Notes under the pieces: model-generated
Seen by the model: the letters and a program-made list of their open reading frames with translations, nothing else
Databases searched by the model: none
Told to the model about the DNA's origin: nothing
NCBI GenBank assembly: GCA_010093685.1
Contig: MU006216.1
Span: forward strand, 2,970,487-3,034,486
Source of the DNA: Ophiobolus disseminans
Taxonomy: Eukaryota; Ascomycota; Dothideomycetes; Pleosporales; Phaeosphaeriaceae
Length of the DNA stretch: 64,000 bases
Direction of reading: 5' to 3'
Part shown: piece by piece, positions 20,412 through 31,988 of the stretch
Numbering within the stretch: the stretch's first letter is position 1
Layout: every line of letters starts with the position of its first letter
Translations under genes and position numbers: made by a program

Positions 20412-22257
20412 ATGTTGTTCTCGAAGAAAGAAAGTAAGTTGAAGCGCAGAATGTTTTTGATGTCGAGTAGGGCCGATTCAAAAGCCTCCGATGCTTAATC
20501 GACGGGCACGCTATGTTAGCGCACGGCGACATCACAGCTTCAAGTCAACCTCTAGAAGTCAAAGCTGACCAGCGCAGATAATCTGGAGTCTCCAACGGAG
20601 AAGTCGGATCCAGTGCCTGCCTACGTAGGCAATGACTACGATGAGGCTCCTGAGCTGGTGCAATGTCCGGCTCACACAACTGAGCGCAAACTGCTCACCA
20701 AGATCGATCTCCATGTCATCCCGTACCTCTGTATCATGTACCTCTTAGCCTTCCTCGACCGGTAAGTAATACCTGAATCTATTCAGCGAACTCATTTAAT
20801 TTCCGTCTCCATCCTGCGTCATCTCACTCATCAAACCACTCCGATCATACTTCGCCAATATGGATACGAACTCAAGGTCCATCGTAAAACCACGTACTAA
20901 CACCTATCAGCGTCAACATCGCCAACGCAAATGTCTTCGGTCTCTCTAAAGAACTCGGCATCGTCGACGGCAACAAGTACAACACAGCTCTCGTCATTTT
21001 CTTCGTGCCCTACATCCTCTTCGAGATCCCCTCGAACGTCATCCTTAAGAAAATGAAGCCGCGCATCTGGCTCTCGATCTGCATGTTCGGCTTCGGCTTC
21101 GTTACCATGGTGCAAGGCTTCGTCACAAACTACGCCGGCCTCTTGACCACGCGCTTCTTTCTGGGTGTCTTTGAGACGGGCATGTTTCCCGGAGCGTTTT
21201 ATTTGATCGGCATGTGGTACCGTCGCCACGAAGCGCAGAAACGGTACTCGTTTTTCTTCAGCAGTACGACGCTCGCTGGTGCGTTTGGCGGTCTACTCGC
21301 GTCTGCGATTGGCAAGATGGATGGCGTGCGTGGATACAAAGGGTACGTTTCACACTCACCCTCACCTCCACCTAAAACATCCATATTAACGCATTCAGAT
21401 GGCGGTGGATCTTCATCCTAGAAGGCCTCCTTACCGTCATCGTATCCTTCTTCTTCTTCTTCCTGATCCCCAATTTCCCCGAAGAATCGAAATGGCTCAC
21501 CGAAGACGAGCGCGTCTACGTCAAAGCACGCCTGCAAATCGACCAAGGAAAATCCGCGCGCGAGAGACCGATTACGCTCAAGGACGTTGGGCGCGTGTTC
21601 AAAGACCCCAAGATCATCGTCGGCGGATTCATGTACTTCGGTCTCATCGTGCCCGCGTACGGATACGCCTACTTCTCACCCACCATCATCCAGGGCTACG
21701 GATACTCGCCGATCCAGACGCAGTTGCACTCCGTGCCGCCATGGGCTGCGGCGTTCGGGTTTAGTATGCTGGTTGCGTATTTTTCGGATAGGTTCAAGCA
21801 TCGCTTCTTGTTTACCATTTTCCCGATTTGCATCTGCATCACGGGGTTCGCGATACTCATTACGGTGCACAACAACCGACAAGTACAGTACGCTAGTCTG
21901 TTCCTAGTTGCGATGGGAGCATATACTGCGATGCCAGTCATCGTATGTTGGTTCAACATGAACCTTGGCGGGCATCACCGACGTGCGGTTGGGTCGGCGT
22001 GGCAGGTTGGATTCGGAAATATCGGCGGAATCATCGCCGTGTACAGTTTCTTGAAGAAGGACGGGCCGAGGTACATTCCGGGATACTCGATCAGTATCGC
22101 GTTTGTGTGTCTGAGCGCGTTGAGCTGTACGCTCTACTTTGTTCTGTGCAGCTGGCAGAATAGGAGGAGGGATAAGAGTGTGAGGGACTTGAGCTTGACG
22201 GAGCATGAGAAGATGGAGTTGGGAGATCTGAGTCCGGAGTATAGATATCAATTGTAA
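20412..22257 (+). CDS. MFS transporter, allantoate permease (Dal5-like) family
   Basis: Exons 20412-20433, 20578-20761, 20911-21342 and 21399-22257 join to 498 residues. Introns are 144, 149 and 56 bases. The first exon is only 22 bases (MLFSKKE). Family marks: LLTKIDLHVIPYLCIMYLLA at the first membrane segment, then FLDRVNIANANVFGL, FEIPSNVILKKMKPRIWL, GMWYRRHEAQKRYSFFF and the splice-built GWRWIFILEG. About 12 membrane segments are present. Dal5-type anion:cation symporters carry small organic acids or vitamins such as allantoate, nicotinate or pantothenate; the substrate cannot be read from sequence. A run of phenylalanines lies in the segment after ILEG. The cytosolic tail after residue 470 is acidic. 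Confidence 0.92.
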
Positions 22258-22912
22258 AGAGAGAAGAGGAGGGATCGAATTTGGACTGAAGTATCGATCT
22301 GTGATGACTTAAAACAGGGTAGTGTGTAGATTGGAGAAGGTAGAAGAAGTTAGATTGCGAGTGAGATCTGTAAAGAGCTATTTGCTGCACCCGTGATGTC
22401 ACAATTGACATGTATCAAGCATCGAGAGTTGTTCAGTCGCCTTTGCTGGACCCCGTTGACCCGCAAGGTGAGTGAATTGAATACTGATGTATGTGGCAAG
22501 AGGGAGCTCTCAATATATACACAGAAGAGAGAGGAATGTGCACGGTCCATGCACGGTCCAGTGCATGATATCATATCAGGTGTTGGGAATCCAACCAACA
22601 AGCCTATCTCCAGTAATCTGGACATTGCCCGTACAGCTGCGTGGTAGGCTGGGTCCAATGGACCTCTCATGAGACTAAGCCCAAGACGTTCCTACGACCA
22701 GGCATTTCATCGTGCAGGACGTCTTTTTACCGATCATGAACAATGCTTCTTCTGTACCTTGGTGCTTGTATGATTGACGCGAGGCGCATCATGGCTATGC
22801 GGCAGTAGAATCGCACCAGAGGAACCTGATTTGTTGCCCTCAGAGGAGCACTGGACGGCCTGTGCTCGACCTGACGTGGTGTTTGAGGTTATGAATGAAC
22901 CATACTCGCACT
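22258..22912. other. Convergent 3' spacer
   Basis: 655 bases between converging genes. It contains a short direct repeat TGCACGGTCCATGCACGGTCC at about 22538-22560. No gene is seen. Confidence 0.5.
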
Positions 22913-23782
22913 TCAAATGACACTTGGTCCTGTAGTCACACTGGCGGTATCCGCACCGCTATCATCCCCACGGCCCCATATCTCTTTACTCTCACTCTCG
23001 ACACCACGCATGGCCTTCGCCACCTCTTCTAACCGCACAACAACCTCTTGAACGCCTTTATTGACCTTCTCAAAGTACTTGTCGTTCTCCTCCCTCCTCT
23101 TTCTACTCAGCTCAATGTCTTTCTCTGTTTCTTCCTCTAGCTTGATCCTGTCGAAAAGCTTATCGCCCTTGTTTGCGTCCGCGTTGCTCGTTGCTCTGGA
23201 TCGACGACCACTGTGAGGTACTAGATCAGCCGCGCTGATGTCTTGCACCTTCTTCTGCTCCGAAGACTCGTTCTCCTCAGCTTCGGATCTTGCCCATGCT
23301 TGCGCTAGCTCGATTTGCGCTTTTCGTAGCTCGTCCAGGGCGCGCGAGTGTTCAGATCCAAAGACTGTCAGGCCAGGTCCCTTGATGGCGCTCAATTCCA
23401 CCTCTTCCAACGTGTTCTGCATCTCCGCCCATATTGCCTCTGCCCTTGATGATGCTTCCGCGTCGGCTGCTATGCTATGCTGACGCTGTCGCCGAGTGAA
23501 GGGCCCAGAAGCATTCGAGGATGTGAAGCTGCGTGGGTCGTCATCGTACTGGCCGCCAGTGGTCGGTGGTAGTGGTCGCTTCGTGTCTGGGGAGAGAAGA
23601 GAGCGTTGTCGAACTAGAGGTGTCTTTGCTGGTGTGCGATTCTCTGTGCCTGGTGGCAGGAGTGATGTGGCCGAGGCATTACGGGACGGTGGGCCAACAA
23701 ATAGAGCGGGGGCGGGAAGGCGATTTGAGGGTGTCTTCGTGGTGTCCTTGTTCATGGAAGTCATGTCGAGGGGCGGTCGCAA
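22913..23782 (-). CDS. Hypothetical protein with C-terminal coiled coil
   Basis: A single exon of 289 residues; the second Met (MTSMNKDTTK) is an alternative start. I do not recognise the family. The N-terminal 130 residues are Ser/Thr/Pro-rich and probably disordered (RLPAPALFVGPPSRNASATS, KRPLPPTTGGQYDDDPRSF). From about residue 140 it is helical and charged: AIWAEMQNTLEEVELSAIKG, LDELRKAQIELAQAWARSEA, then IKLEEETEKDIELSRKRREE and VNKGVQEVVVRLEEVAKAM. It resembles a small scaffold or adaptor. A clean long frame with typical composition supports it as a real gene. Confidence 0.8.
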   Translation of the reverse strand: MRPPLDMTSMNKDTTKTPSNRLPAPALFVGPPSRNASATSLLPPGTENRTPAKTPLVRQRSLLSPDTKRPLPPTTGGQYDDDPRSFTSSNASGPFTRRQRQHSIAADAEASSRAEAIWAEMQNTLEEVELSAIKGPGLTVFGSEHSRALDELRKAQIELAQAWARSEAEENESSEQKKVQDISAADLVPHSGRRSRATSNADANKGDKLFDRIKLEEETEKDIELSRKRREENDKYFEKVNKGVQEVVVRLEEVAKAMRGVESESKEIWGRGDDSGADTASVTTGPSVI

Positions 23783-24070
23783 GATTTATGATGACAGTAA
23801 TGAATCAAGAAATGAATGCTAGTGCCAGATCCAGGCTTCTTTGTTGTAGTGCATTCTATAGAGGAGATTTAGCCTTGTTATGCAATGGATCTTGAAGCTT
23901 CAATGCGGGTGTAGGTGACGCTCTATCGATAAGAGGTGCATTCGAAAGCTAGTCCTCATTTTATGCTAGTGTGAGAGACGACTTGGCACCCACACGATTT
24001 TCGAGCCGTAGCGAACAACGACCTTCAAAACCAACCCACCGACCATCAATCCCACGACAACACCGCAATC

Positions 24071-24693
24071 ATGGGTAAAGGTACGCATATCAGCCACTCC
24101 ATCGCACAATATACACATCTATCGCCAATTCAACGACCGTCACACACTCAATGATCGCACAGAAGCTCACATCACGCCACAGGAAAGCCGAGAGGTCTCA
24201 ACGCCGCCCGCAAGCTCCGCAACCATCGTCGCGAGGGACGATGGGCCGATCTCCACTACAAGAAGCGCCTCCTCGGAACCGCCTACAAGTCCTCGCCGTT
24301 CGGTGGCTCCTCCCACGCCAAGGGCATAGTCCTCGAGAAGGTTGGTGTTGAGGCCAAGCAGCCCAACTCCGCTATCCGAAAGTGTGTCAGGGTGCAGTTG
24401 ATCAAGAACGGAAAGAAGGTCACCGCTTTCGGTACGTCTAGACGCACTCCTTTGAGAATTGAAGGAGCCAGGCAGTGGCAAGGAAGAATGCACAGAAGGC
24501 TAACGCTTCGACAGTCCCCAACGATGGTTGCTTGAACTTCGTAGACGAGAACGACGAAGTCCTCCTCGCCGGTTTCGGTCGCAAGGGCAAGGCCAAGGGT
24601 GATATTCCCGGTGTGCGTTTCAAGGTTGTCAAGGTCTCCGGTGTTGGTCTGTCGGCTCTGTGGAAGGAGAAGAAGGAGAAGCCCAGGTCATAG
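24071..24693 (+). CDS. RPS23: 40S ribosomal protein S23 (uS12)
   Basis: Exons 24071-24080, 24183-24431 and 24515-24693 join to 145 residues, the length of yeast Rps23. Exon 1 is only ten bases (MGK plus one base), as is common for fungal ribosomal protein genes. Introns are 102 and 83 bases. The sequence begins MGKGKPRGLNAARKLRNHRR and contains the universal uS12 decoding-centre loop KQPNSAIRKCVRVQLIKNGK and the second loop FVPNDGCLNFVDENDEVLLA. It ends KKEKPRS. The protein sits at the A-site face of the small subunit and monitors codon-anticodon pairing. The proline in QPNSA is hydroxylated in other eukaryotes. Confidence 0.98.
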
Positions 24694-25242
24694 ACAATCA
24701 ACTCGACTGCAGGAATGGGAACGATACGAACGCTGAGCGAGGCCCGTCATGAACAACGACTGATGGACCCGCGGGTACTTTGGGAGGTTACCGGAGTCTT
24801 TACTGGGATATTCCTGTGCTTCTACTCGGCATATGAGAAAAACGTCATGACATGCTGGAGGGTTAGATAGATAATCTGACTCGTTCAAGCGCCCAACATT
24901 ACATCATTTACATGAACGGTGCTCAGTTGGAAGAACACTAACAACTCAGGTGTGAGGACGATAGCCAACAAATATCTTTAGCTCACTCTTAGATTCCATC
25001 GACACATGATCTTAAGGATAGACAGGCTATGCCAACACCATGCCTTGTAGAGTGATCACCTCTCCCATAGAGCAGGTCCCATCCACCGCTATGCAAAACA
25101 ACCCAAGACAACAAATAGGGTATCAAAACAAAACGCCAACCATGCAATGCCATCCCGTACCCTTCAATCAAAGAAGAAGCCCAAAGGCCCTCTCAACAAG
25201 CATCCAGAAGCCCATCTCCATCTCCATAAGAGATAACCCTTC
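24694..25242. other. Convergent 3' spacer
   Basis: It lies between the stops of RPS23 and the IMA1-like gene. No gene is seen. Confidence 0.5.
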
Positions 25243-27049
25243 TCACTTTGAAAACAAACTATTAAACGTCTCCTCAAACCGATCCTCCAACCCCGTATCC
25301 TTCATCGTGCCATAGTTATCATACTTGAACTTGGGGCTCGCAAACAGCTCAGCATCGCGCTTGACATTCTTAGGAACGCCAAAGCCATCAAGGCCCTTTG
25401 TCTCGCCAACGCCGCCACGCGCCTTTTTGTCCTGCTGGAAGAAATTAGGCGTGTTTTCTTTGATGGGCGGGTTCCAAACTGCGGGCTTCCAGGGGTTTGC
25501 TTTTGCTTGAGCTGGGGCTTTGGGTGCAGCGGGGACTTTGCGGTGGAAGGGGTTAGGGTCCGGGTCGGCGAAGAGGGAGTGGGTGTGGGTGGGGTTTTGG
25601 GGTGGTGGGGAGGGTTCCGTTCGGTGGCCCCAGGGGGTGGGGTGGATTGTGGGTTGCTTTGCGGCGAATTTGGGGGGGTTGGGGGTCCAGTCCATGTCGT
25701 CTTCGTCGAGGCGAGTGCTCCGTCGAGCGTATGGTGTTGTGGCTTCGGTTGCGTAGGTGGAGTATGATGTGTTGGTGAGGGTTGGCGAGGGCGGGTATGC
25801 GGTGCTCTCTGTTGGGTCACCGAAGCTCGTCGCAAAGTCGTGGGCCATGGTGTCAAAGTGGCTCGCCTGCGGGTGGGCAGGTTTGTACGCACCTCGTGGA
25901 GGCTTTTCGGCGCTGGGTGGTAAACTGGATGGCAGTCCACCGGTCGAGTTTCTGAAAGAGGTGGTAGTGTGGTAGGTGATGCGCACTGTCTTCCATGTGA
26001 GGAGGGCGGATAGACCCATGATAGCCAACATGCCAGCATGCATTACAAAGAAAGGCGGAAAAGATTCTCCGTAGATGCTGTCGCGTGGCCAAAAGTAGAG
26101 ACTCGAGCCTCGCATACATAGGACTGCGCCGCGCACAGCCCATAGTGTCTTCAGTCCGCGCATTCGGCCTGTGATGCTGTTCGTCTTGTCCTTCAGTCGT
26201 GGGTTCCACCAGATCGTCAGCGCGTCGGCAAGGAGTGCACAGCGAGCAATCTCGACGACTTCCGGCGACATGACGCACCAATCGTCTACCGACCGTACCT
26301 GGTAAGCCTGGCGCACGCAGGCCTCCCAAGTGGAGGTCAACAGCGTCGGCACGTCTCCCTCTTCCCATGTTCGCTGATCTGGCGCCATCATTAACCCAAA
26401 GATGTGCCACAGGGCCTGAACGGCGAAGCTGAGGATGTACGTCCATTTCGCAAGGGAGATCAGCTTCAGGGTCAATGACTGTCGTGTGGTCGGGACTGTC
26501 TTGCGCTTCTGTTCGCTCCGCTCCATGATGCGCCGCAAGTGGTCCGCCTTTGCCGCGTAGCCTGCCTTCCGGATCTGCTCGTTGACTCGCTCCTCGCATT
26601 CGTGGCAGACTTGAGGATAGCGGTCCTCGAGCTCTGCGCGGTAGCTGTCATACGCAGCTTCGTATCTCTCGTATTCGGGGTCGTCGTCGTCGGGAAGGTA
26701 TTCGGCTATGAGTTGTTGGACCAGAGCCTGGTTGTGCTCGCATGTGTTGCAAAAGGGCGACTCGGCGGGTTCGGACATGACAGGCGAGCTCGAGCGCGAG
26801 TGTGGATAATGAAAGGAGGTTGAGGGTGCAGCCGCTATATAGGTTGCGGGTGGGTCGGTGATGTTTCCGCGCTGTTGTTGGGTGAGCCTGGAAAGGGTGT
26901 GGGTGTTTATGTACTCGAGCGTTTACCTCATCGAAGTGATTCACGGCGTCGCATGAAGGGCAGGTGTACTGCTGTGGAACATGTAGAAGGCCCTCTCGTG
27001 ACTGGGTGTTGCAGTAGTGGCAGCGTATGCGACGCCGCAGCAGCACCAT
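25243..27049 (-). CDS. IMA1: Ima1-type inner nuclear membrane protein
   Basis: Exons 26927-27049 and 25243-26871 join to 583 residues across a 55-base phase-0 intron. Ima1/NET5/TMEM201 proteins sit in the inner nuclear membrane and link chromatin to cytoskeletal attachment sites. The N-terminal zinc-binding Ima1_N domain is clear: CHYCNTQSREGLLHVPQQ, CPSCDAVNHFDE, the splice-built RGNITDPP, then FCNTCEHNQALVQQLIAEYL and QVCHECEERVNEQIRKAGYA. Membrane segments follow near residues 160-175 (TYILSFAVQALWHIFGLMM), 220-260 and 290-310 (VMHAGMLAIMGLSALLTW). The remaining C-terminal half is Pro-rich and probably disordered in the nucleoplasm. A second AG 16 bases upstream of the acceptor would break the frame. 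Confidence 0.9.
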
Positions 27050-27415
27050 TGTGAATGCTATCTATGGTTGTGGAGTGTAAATGGAACAAGGCGCATGGCG
27101 GTGCGCTGATGTGTTGGCCGGCCGCACTTGGGACCAAAAGGTATTGCCGCCTGTCACCGCCCGCTTGTCCGCATGTCGAAATTTGGCGTGCAATCGACGC
27201 AACGGGCGACCCTAGCAACACCGAGTCGGGCACGCCACCACGCGACCGAACACGCTGGGAGGAACAGACATCTCCAACATATTCCAGTCGGCCGCTCTTT
27301 CGCTGGAAAGTCTTGGCCTCCACAGCTCCCTCCCGCACATGGCTCGGTAGTCCGCACACGCAGTCGCCATCACCATCCCGATCCCCCCCGCTCCCCTCAC
27401 ACCGACACACCCATC
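27050..27415. promoter_or_regulatory. Shared divergent promoter region IMA1/uL24m
   Basis: 366 bases between two divergent start codons. An open frame extends upstream of the uL24m ATG to 27128 but is judged non-coding because it gives no cleaner N-terminus. No specific motif is claimed. Confidence 0.4.
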
Positions 27416-29034
27416 ATGAGCCAATTGGTCGTCAAGCCAGGGCGCAATGTAGCCCGCCAAGCGAGGAGGAACAAAGATATCCGCAAAGTAGAGGGTGCCA
27501 TCATCTGGCACGCGCGAGAACGGAAGAAGCGCCAGAAGGTCGCCCAGGAGCGCTGGGACTCCAAGCAGGCACTTCTCCAGCACGCGAAATGGAAGAAGGA
27601 CAACATCGACAACGTGAAGAGGAAGGCACTGCAAAATGTGAGAGAGGACTGGCAGCTGGGCCCTCTGAGGCCGAACCGGGCAATCGGAGAGGGCGCGGAC
27701 AAGTATGGAGCCCTCACAGGACGCCAATTGCAGAAGCCCGAGATACCCGTACACATGCACAGGGATAGGAACGAGGCGAGGAGAAAATGGGGCCTAGAGC
27801 TGGAGTATCCTCTCATCGTCGACAGCAAGAAGTACTTTCACATCGAAAAGGATGACCGCGTGGTAGTCGTCAATGGCCGGGAAAAAGGCAAAATCGGCCT
27901 CGTCCAGGACATCGTCGCAAGGACACACGAGATCATTGTGACGGGCGTCAATAAGGTACCTCTGGTCTCTCCCTCTTTGGGAAATATCGCTAACAACCTC
28001 AGCAATACTACGACTCGGATGTCTTCAACAATGGTGGCGAAGATGTCGGTCCTAAGCGTGCAAACGAAGTGCCTATTCCAATGAACGATGTACGCCTCGT
28101 CGTGCCATACGAGATGACGGAAATCCTACGATTGTTCGACAAAGCAACCGGCAACGTGGAAGAGACACTCACAAAGGTATGCAAGGATGTCATTGTCGAC
28201 AAGGTCTTCATGGAACGACACACCACCGGCATTGATCCCTTCACCGGCAAAGACTACGGCGACGCCGAAATCCCCAAAGATCACCAGTACGACCCGAGAA
28301 CTAGCTTGCCCATCTTCCATCGCTACATCGCCGGCACACAGCACCGCATCGAGTGGCCGTGGGAAAAGCCAAAAGTCGTTGAAGATACCGGTTTGATAGA
28401 GGAAGATACCCCCGACAGGCCAGGCTTTCTCTCGAGGACGTGGAGCACGGTGCGCCATCCCATCAACAGCTTGAAAAGCATGACATCAAAGAAGCCAGAG
28501 AACAAGGCCCCAAAGGCTGCAGACGGTGAAGCAATGTTCACGGCGAAGCGCCTGGAAGACGCCAAGCAACAAGCCTCGATCAAGAAGCTGCCAAAAAGCA
28601 AGGACCCCGGCCTCGCAGCCGCCTACGACGACATAGACACAACCCGCAACATCGTCGAAGACGCAGACTCAATGGCCTACACCCTCGTCGCCCCGCCCTT
28701 CCCAGACACCCTCGGCGCCGAACTGCGCGACGATATAGCGAGCTTCGAACGCGCGGCCCTGGAAGACAAGGATTCGCCGCGCCCCCTCAAATTCAAGCGG
28801 CGCTCCCGGATGGGCGACCTCATGGGCGGAATCGCAAGGGCGAAGTTGCTGGCTGCGCAGAAAATGAAGACCCCGATGCAGTTGCGCTGGGAGATGGAGC
28901 AGGCAAGGAAGATCAAAAAGAAGGAGACGGAGCCGTTGGTGAGTACGAGTGAGCTTTTGGAGGCGCTAAATAGGCATAGGGCGGCGCAGAAGGTGGTGAA
29001 GGGGCCTGTGGAGAAGGTTGAGGGGGTTGAGTAG
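27416..29034 (+). CDS. MRPL40: Mitochondrial large-subunit ribosomal protein uL24m (KOW domain)
   Basis: Exons 27416-27955 and 28003-29034 join to 523 residues across a 47-base intron with a GCTAAC branch site. ATG 27416 gives a basic N-terminus (MSQLVVKPGRNVARQARRNK). The KOW region is at about residues 145-170: YFHIEKDDRVVVVNGREKGK followed by IGLVQDIVARTHEIIVTGVN. A fungal extension of over 300 residues follows. Its parts include VRLVVPYEMTEILRLFDKAT, a segment with FMERHTTGIDPFTGKDYG, and a charged C-terminal helix MQLRWEMEQARKIKKKE. uL24m binds the 21S rRNA near the exit tunnel. The long extension is normal for Pezizomycotina members. It is convergent with ALG14. Confidence 0.88.
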
Positions 29035-29229
29035 GTGGCTTGAGGGGGGACTTGTAGCATATACACTGTACATATTCAGATGGCGGTTGTGTAAAATAAA
29101 GCATTGCATCTACATTTTATGTAAAGGATTTGATCCGCTTTTCAAATGCAATTGGATATCACGCTGTACTTTAACGCCAATTCATGCACACTTTCAACAT
29201 CTCTTTCCTTTCCCCTCTCCAGCTTAACC

Positions 29230-30102
29230 TCAAACTAACACTCCCCAAAACTCCGCCCGCCCCCCACCCGTCCCCTCCAGTTCCTCCCACTGCACCAAAA
29301 ACCGATCCACAACGCGACTCAACAGCTTCCCACTCAAACTCAAGCCTTTCACCCTCGCAAAGCTCTCCACATATATCGTCCTGCACTTGCCCCTACTATT
29401 TGCTCGCCGGATATTAAAGAACCTTAGCACCAGGCTGGCGAGCACAACGATGACGGCTGTCGCGGGCCCGTTGGTGATGATGAGGTCTGGCAGATCTGCG
29501 GCGGCGCGCTGGTATGCGGATTGGGGCGGTTGGTTGGCGAGAAAGGGCGGGGCGCGGAGGAGGGGTGGGAAAGATTTGAGGAGGGTGTGGAGTGCGGTGA
29601 GGGGGGTTGTAAGGAGGGATTGGTGGATTTCGCGGGCGCGGGGGAGGAAGGAGATGTTGTAGTGGTCTGGACCTGTGCAAGCTTGTCTCTCCTTCCCCTT
29701 CAAATTCTCCCTGGTCTTTCCACCGTTCAACACCACCACGGGCGTCTTTTCTTTCTCCGCTTCTTGTGCCCTCGCTCTTGCTTTCTCTCGCTCTTCTATC
29801 CCTGCCTCAAACTCGACAGCCCGCTGCGCGCTGAATGCATCTCCGCTGCTTACCACATATGTCCTGTGCGTGTATTTCCGTGTGTCGAGGTCCCGGAGCA
29901 GATAGAACATTTCGTGCGTGTGGCCCCCGGACCCAAGGACGATGAGTACGCGTGTTGCTGGTGGGCGGGCGCGGAACGGGTGCGGTTTTGTGCGCCGCGA
30001 GGGGATGATGGCGAGGAGACGGAGTGAGGCGGCGACAAAAAGGGTGACGAGAGCTGCGAGGAGGAAGGAGAGGGTATAGAGGGAGGATGGCGGGGGTGCC
30101 AT
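29230..30102 (-). CDS. ALG14: UDP-GlcNAc transferase subunit Alg14
   Basis: Alg14 anchors the catalytic subunit Alg13 to the ER membrane; together they add the second GlcNAc of the dolichol-linked glycan. The preferred start is MAPPPSSLYTLSF at 30102, giving about 290 residues with a membrane anchor (SFLLAALVTLFVAASLRLLA). An in-frame ATG at 30147 would add 15 residues. The signature VLIVLGSGGHTHEMFYLLRD is followed by YVVSSGDAFSAQRAVEFEAG. Later blocks are DHYNISFLPRAREIHQS, DLPDLIITNGPATAVIVVLA and KCRTIYVESFARVKGLSLSG, ending DRFLVQWEEL. An Ala/Glu/Lys-rich insert (KARARAQEAEKEK) follows the Rossmann start. It is the second lipid-linked oligosaccharide gene in this window, unlinked to ALG11 by 24 kb. 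Confidence 0.94.
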   Translation of the reverse strand: MAPPPSSLYTLSFLLAALVTLFVAASLRLLAIIPSRRTKPHPFRARPPATRVLIVLGSGGHTHEMFYLLRDLDTRKYTHRTYVVSSGDAFSAQRAVEFEAGIEEREKARARAQEAEKEKTPVVVLNGGKTRENLKGKERQACTGPDHYNISFLPRAREIHQSLLTTPLTALHTLLKSFPPLLRAPPFLANQPPQSAYQRAAADLPDLIITNGPATAVIVVLASLVLRFFNIRRANSRGKCRTIYVESFARVKGLSLSGKLLSRVVDRFLVQWEELEGTGGGRAEFWGVLV

Positions 30103-30428
30103 GGTGGGGTTGGTATTATCGGAAGAGAGGGATGGTGGAGCGATCACGGTGGCTTGCTCAGGGTTTAGAAAGGTGTGCCGCTGAGTGAGTTGGCAAAGGC
30201 ATCTTCTAGTTGTGGGGAGGTGAGGTTTGGTTGGGAAGTTGCTGTACTGGAAGTAGAAGGTACGTGTCGTGGCATTGGCGAATCAACGCGAGGTCACATG
30301 ACAATATATTATTAACTGGGGTCCATGAAACTGAAGTCGGGCTCTCTTGTACACGCAAACTACTTTACAGCCAAATCTTGAACTAAGCAAATGTCTGACA
30401 TCTTCTCCAATGCGTGTTTAGGATTTGT

Positions 30429-31988
30429 CTACAAAGTGATATCCTCCGAACGGTAGTGATCTGCTACGATGCGGTAGAGATACGACGGTGCGTGTCCGCC
30501 CCTGTAAAGTCAGTCAACCTATCGCAATATTCGGGTTGGTAATCAACTTACAGATTGGTGATGTAGAGATCCACGAGGTCTGCAGGAACATAGTCGTACA
30601 GTGGATTCTCAACATCAACCTTCTCCACGAACTCGCCATCGTCATATGGAACCACACTCCCAGCATCCCCATGCTCGATCAATTCGTCGATATCGAAAGG
30701 ATACACAGGACTGAGCTTGTATACGCCACTCAGCACCACTACTGGAGTCTGATGTTCCTTGGCCGCCTTTGCGATCATATGCGCCCCAGCTGCTGCTACT
30801 AGACCGCCATTCGCAAGCACAGTATGTGTGGCGAGGATCACCTTGTTGACGCGCGACATGATGGCAAAGACATGTGAGTCTGGTATGACATAGACTGCTA
30901 TGCCAGCTTCGGTAAGAGGCTTCCACCGGTCGTCGTCCCCATCATCATCCGGATGGGTCTCTCGCTTCTTGCCAGTGAGAAGAATGCCGTGGGTGGCTGT
31001 GTGATCGTGTGGATATGTTTCGCAATGTACGACTGTGAACTTCCGCTTTCGTGCCGCATAGAGGAGGAACTTTTGTACTGTAGTCGAGGCTGTGTGCGTG
31101 AGGATGATCTCGTTCGCGTGGATGTGCTCAAGGGCGACTTCAGCGATCTGCTTATCTGAAGTCTCGAGCTCGTCTTGTAGTTCTCTTATGCCCTCCATAA
31201 CTTCTCCTTTCAGGTCAAGGTTGGCCTGGCTCTTGCTCAGGTCTGCAAGGCGCTCTAGATTGACAGCGGTTAGTGTGCTCTTGCTGTTGGGAGACATTTG
31301 TCCAGTCGGTGTACTGGTGTTGGAAGGGGTGTCGGTCGGCTGGGAGAATAGTCCGAATAGCGAGTTGACGAGAGGCACAGCTGAAGTAGGCGCATATGAG
31401 GTGTGGGAAGTAAGCAAGGGCGGCCGCCTCGATAGCTCTCCCGAGTCTGACATATTCTCAGAAATGACACTCATATGCATGGGTTCTGCAGCTGCATGCT
31501 TGAGTGGGCTGAAGGTAGACAAGGTGTGCGCCAGCGCGGGTCGGTGCAGTGAGTCGTGCTGCGAGTGTGCCGGAGTGTGGGCTTGTTCGCTGCCGGTGGG
31601 TGTCTGGCCATCTGCCTGCTCGTCGACGACCTCACGCACCAGTCCCAGTACGCGTCTTACAATGTTCCCTACCACCACTTCACGCGGTTGTGCAGAGGTC
31701 AATCGCCTGCCGACCTGCCGTATGCGCTCGACCAGCTTTGCAGCGTCTCGTCCCTTGAACTCGCCCACTACGCGCAGGAGAAGGGCCGTGGTCGCTATGG
31801 CGCATGGTCTCGAGTTGCGTATTTGGCGCCGCTTGAGCAGTCTGGTTTCTTCAGCACACACCGACACCACTTGGTCTGACTCAAGCTTACGAGATCAAGT
31901 GTTCGACCGAGGGGTCCACTGGTGTAGTCTTGAGTGATTTGAGGAACGTGGACAGGCCCGGCGCCTGTATCGTCGCGCCTTGCGCCAT
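30429..31988 (-). CDS. GCD7: Translation initiation factor eIF2B subunit beta
   Basis: Exons 31891-31988, 30552-31841 and 30429-30501 join to 486 residues. Introns are 49 and 50 bases. eIF2B is the guanine nucleotide exchange factor for eIF2; alpha, beta and delta form the regulatory core that senses eIF2 phosphorylation. The first splice joins LSTFLKSLKTTPVDPSVEHL to LLKRRQIRNSRPCAIATTAL, the usual beta N-terminus. The Rossmann-like C-terminal half has ILTHTASTTVQKFLLYAARK, FTVVHCETYP, AGIAVYVIPDSHVFAIMSRV, NKVILATHTVLANGGLVAAA and the splice-built DLYITNLGGHAPSYLYRIV. A Ser/Thr/Pro-rich insert of about 120 residues lies between the halves, typical of fungal beta. Confidence 0.94.

Noticed and set aside
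25507..25767. Gly/Val-rich plus-strand frames inside the IMA1-like gene
   Set aside because: Antisense shadow of the Pro-rich C-terminal half of the minus-strand gene.
27128..27415. Upstream extension of the uL24m gene
   Set aside because: Open by chance through the divergent promoter; the ATG at 27416 gives a clean basic N-terminus.
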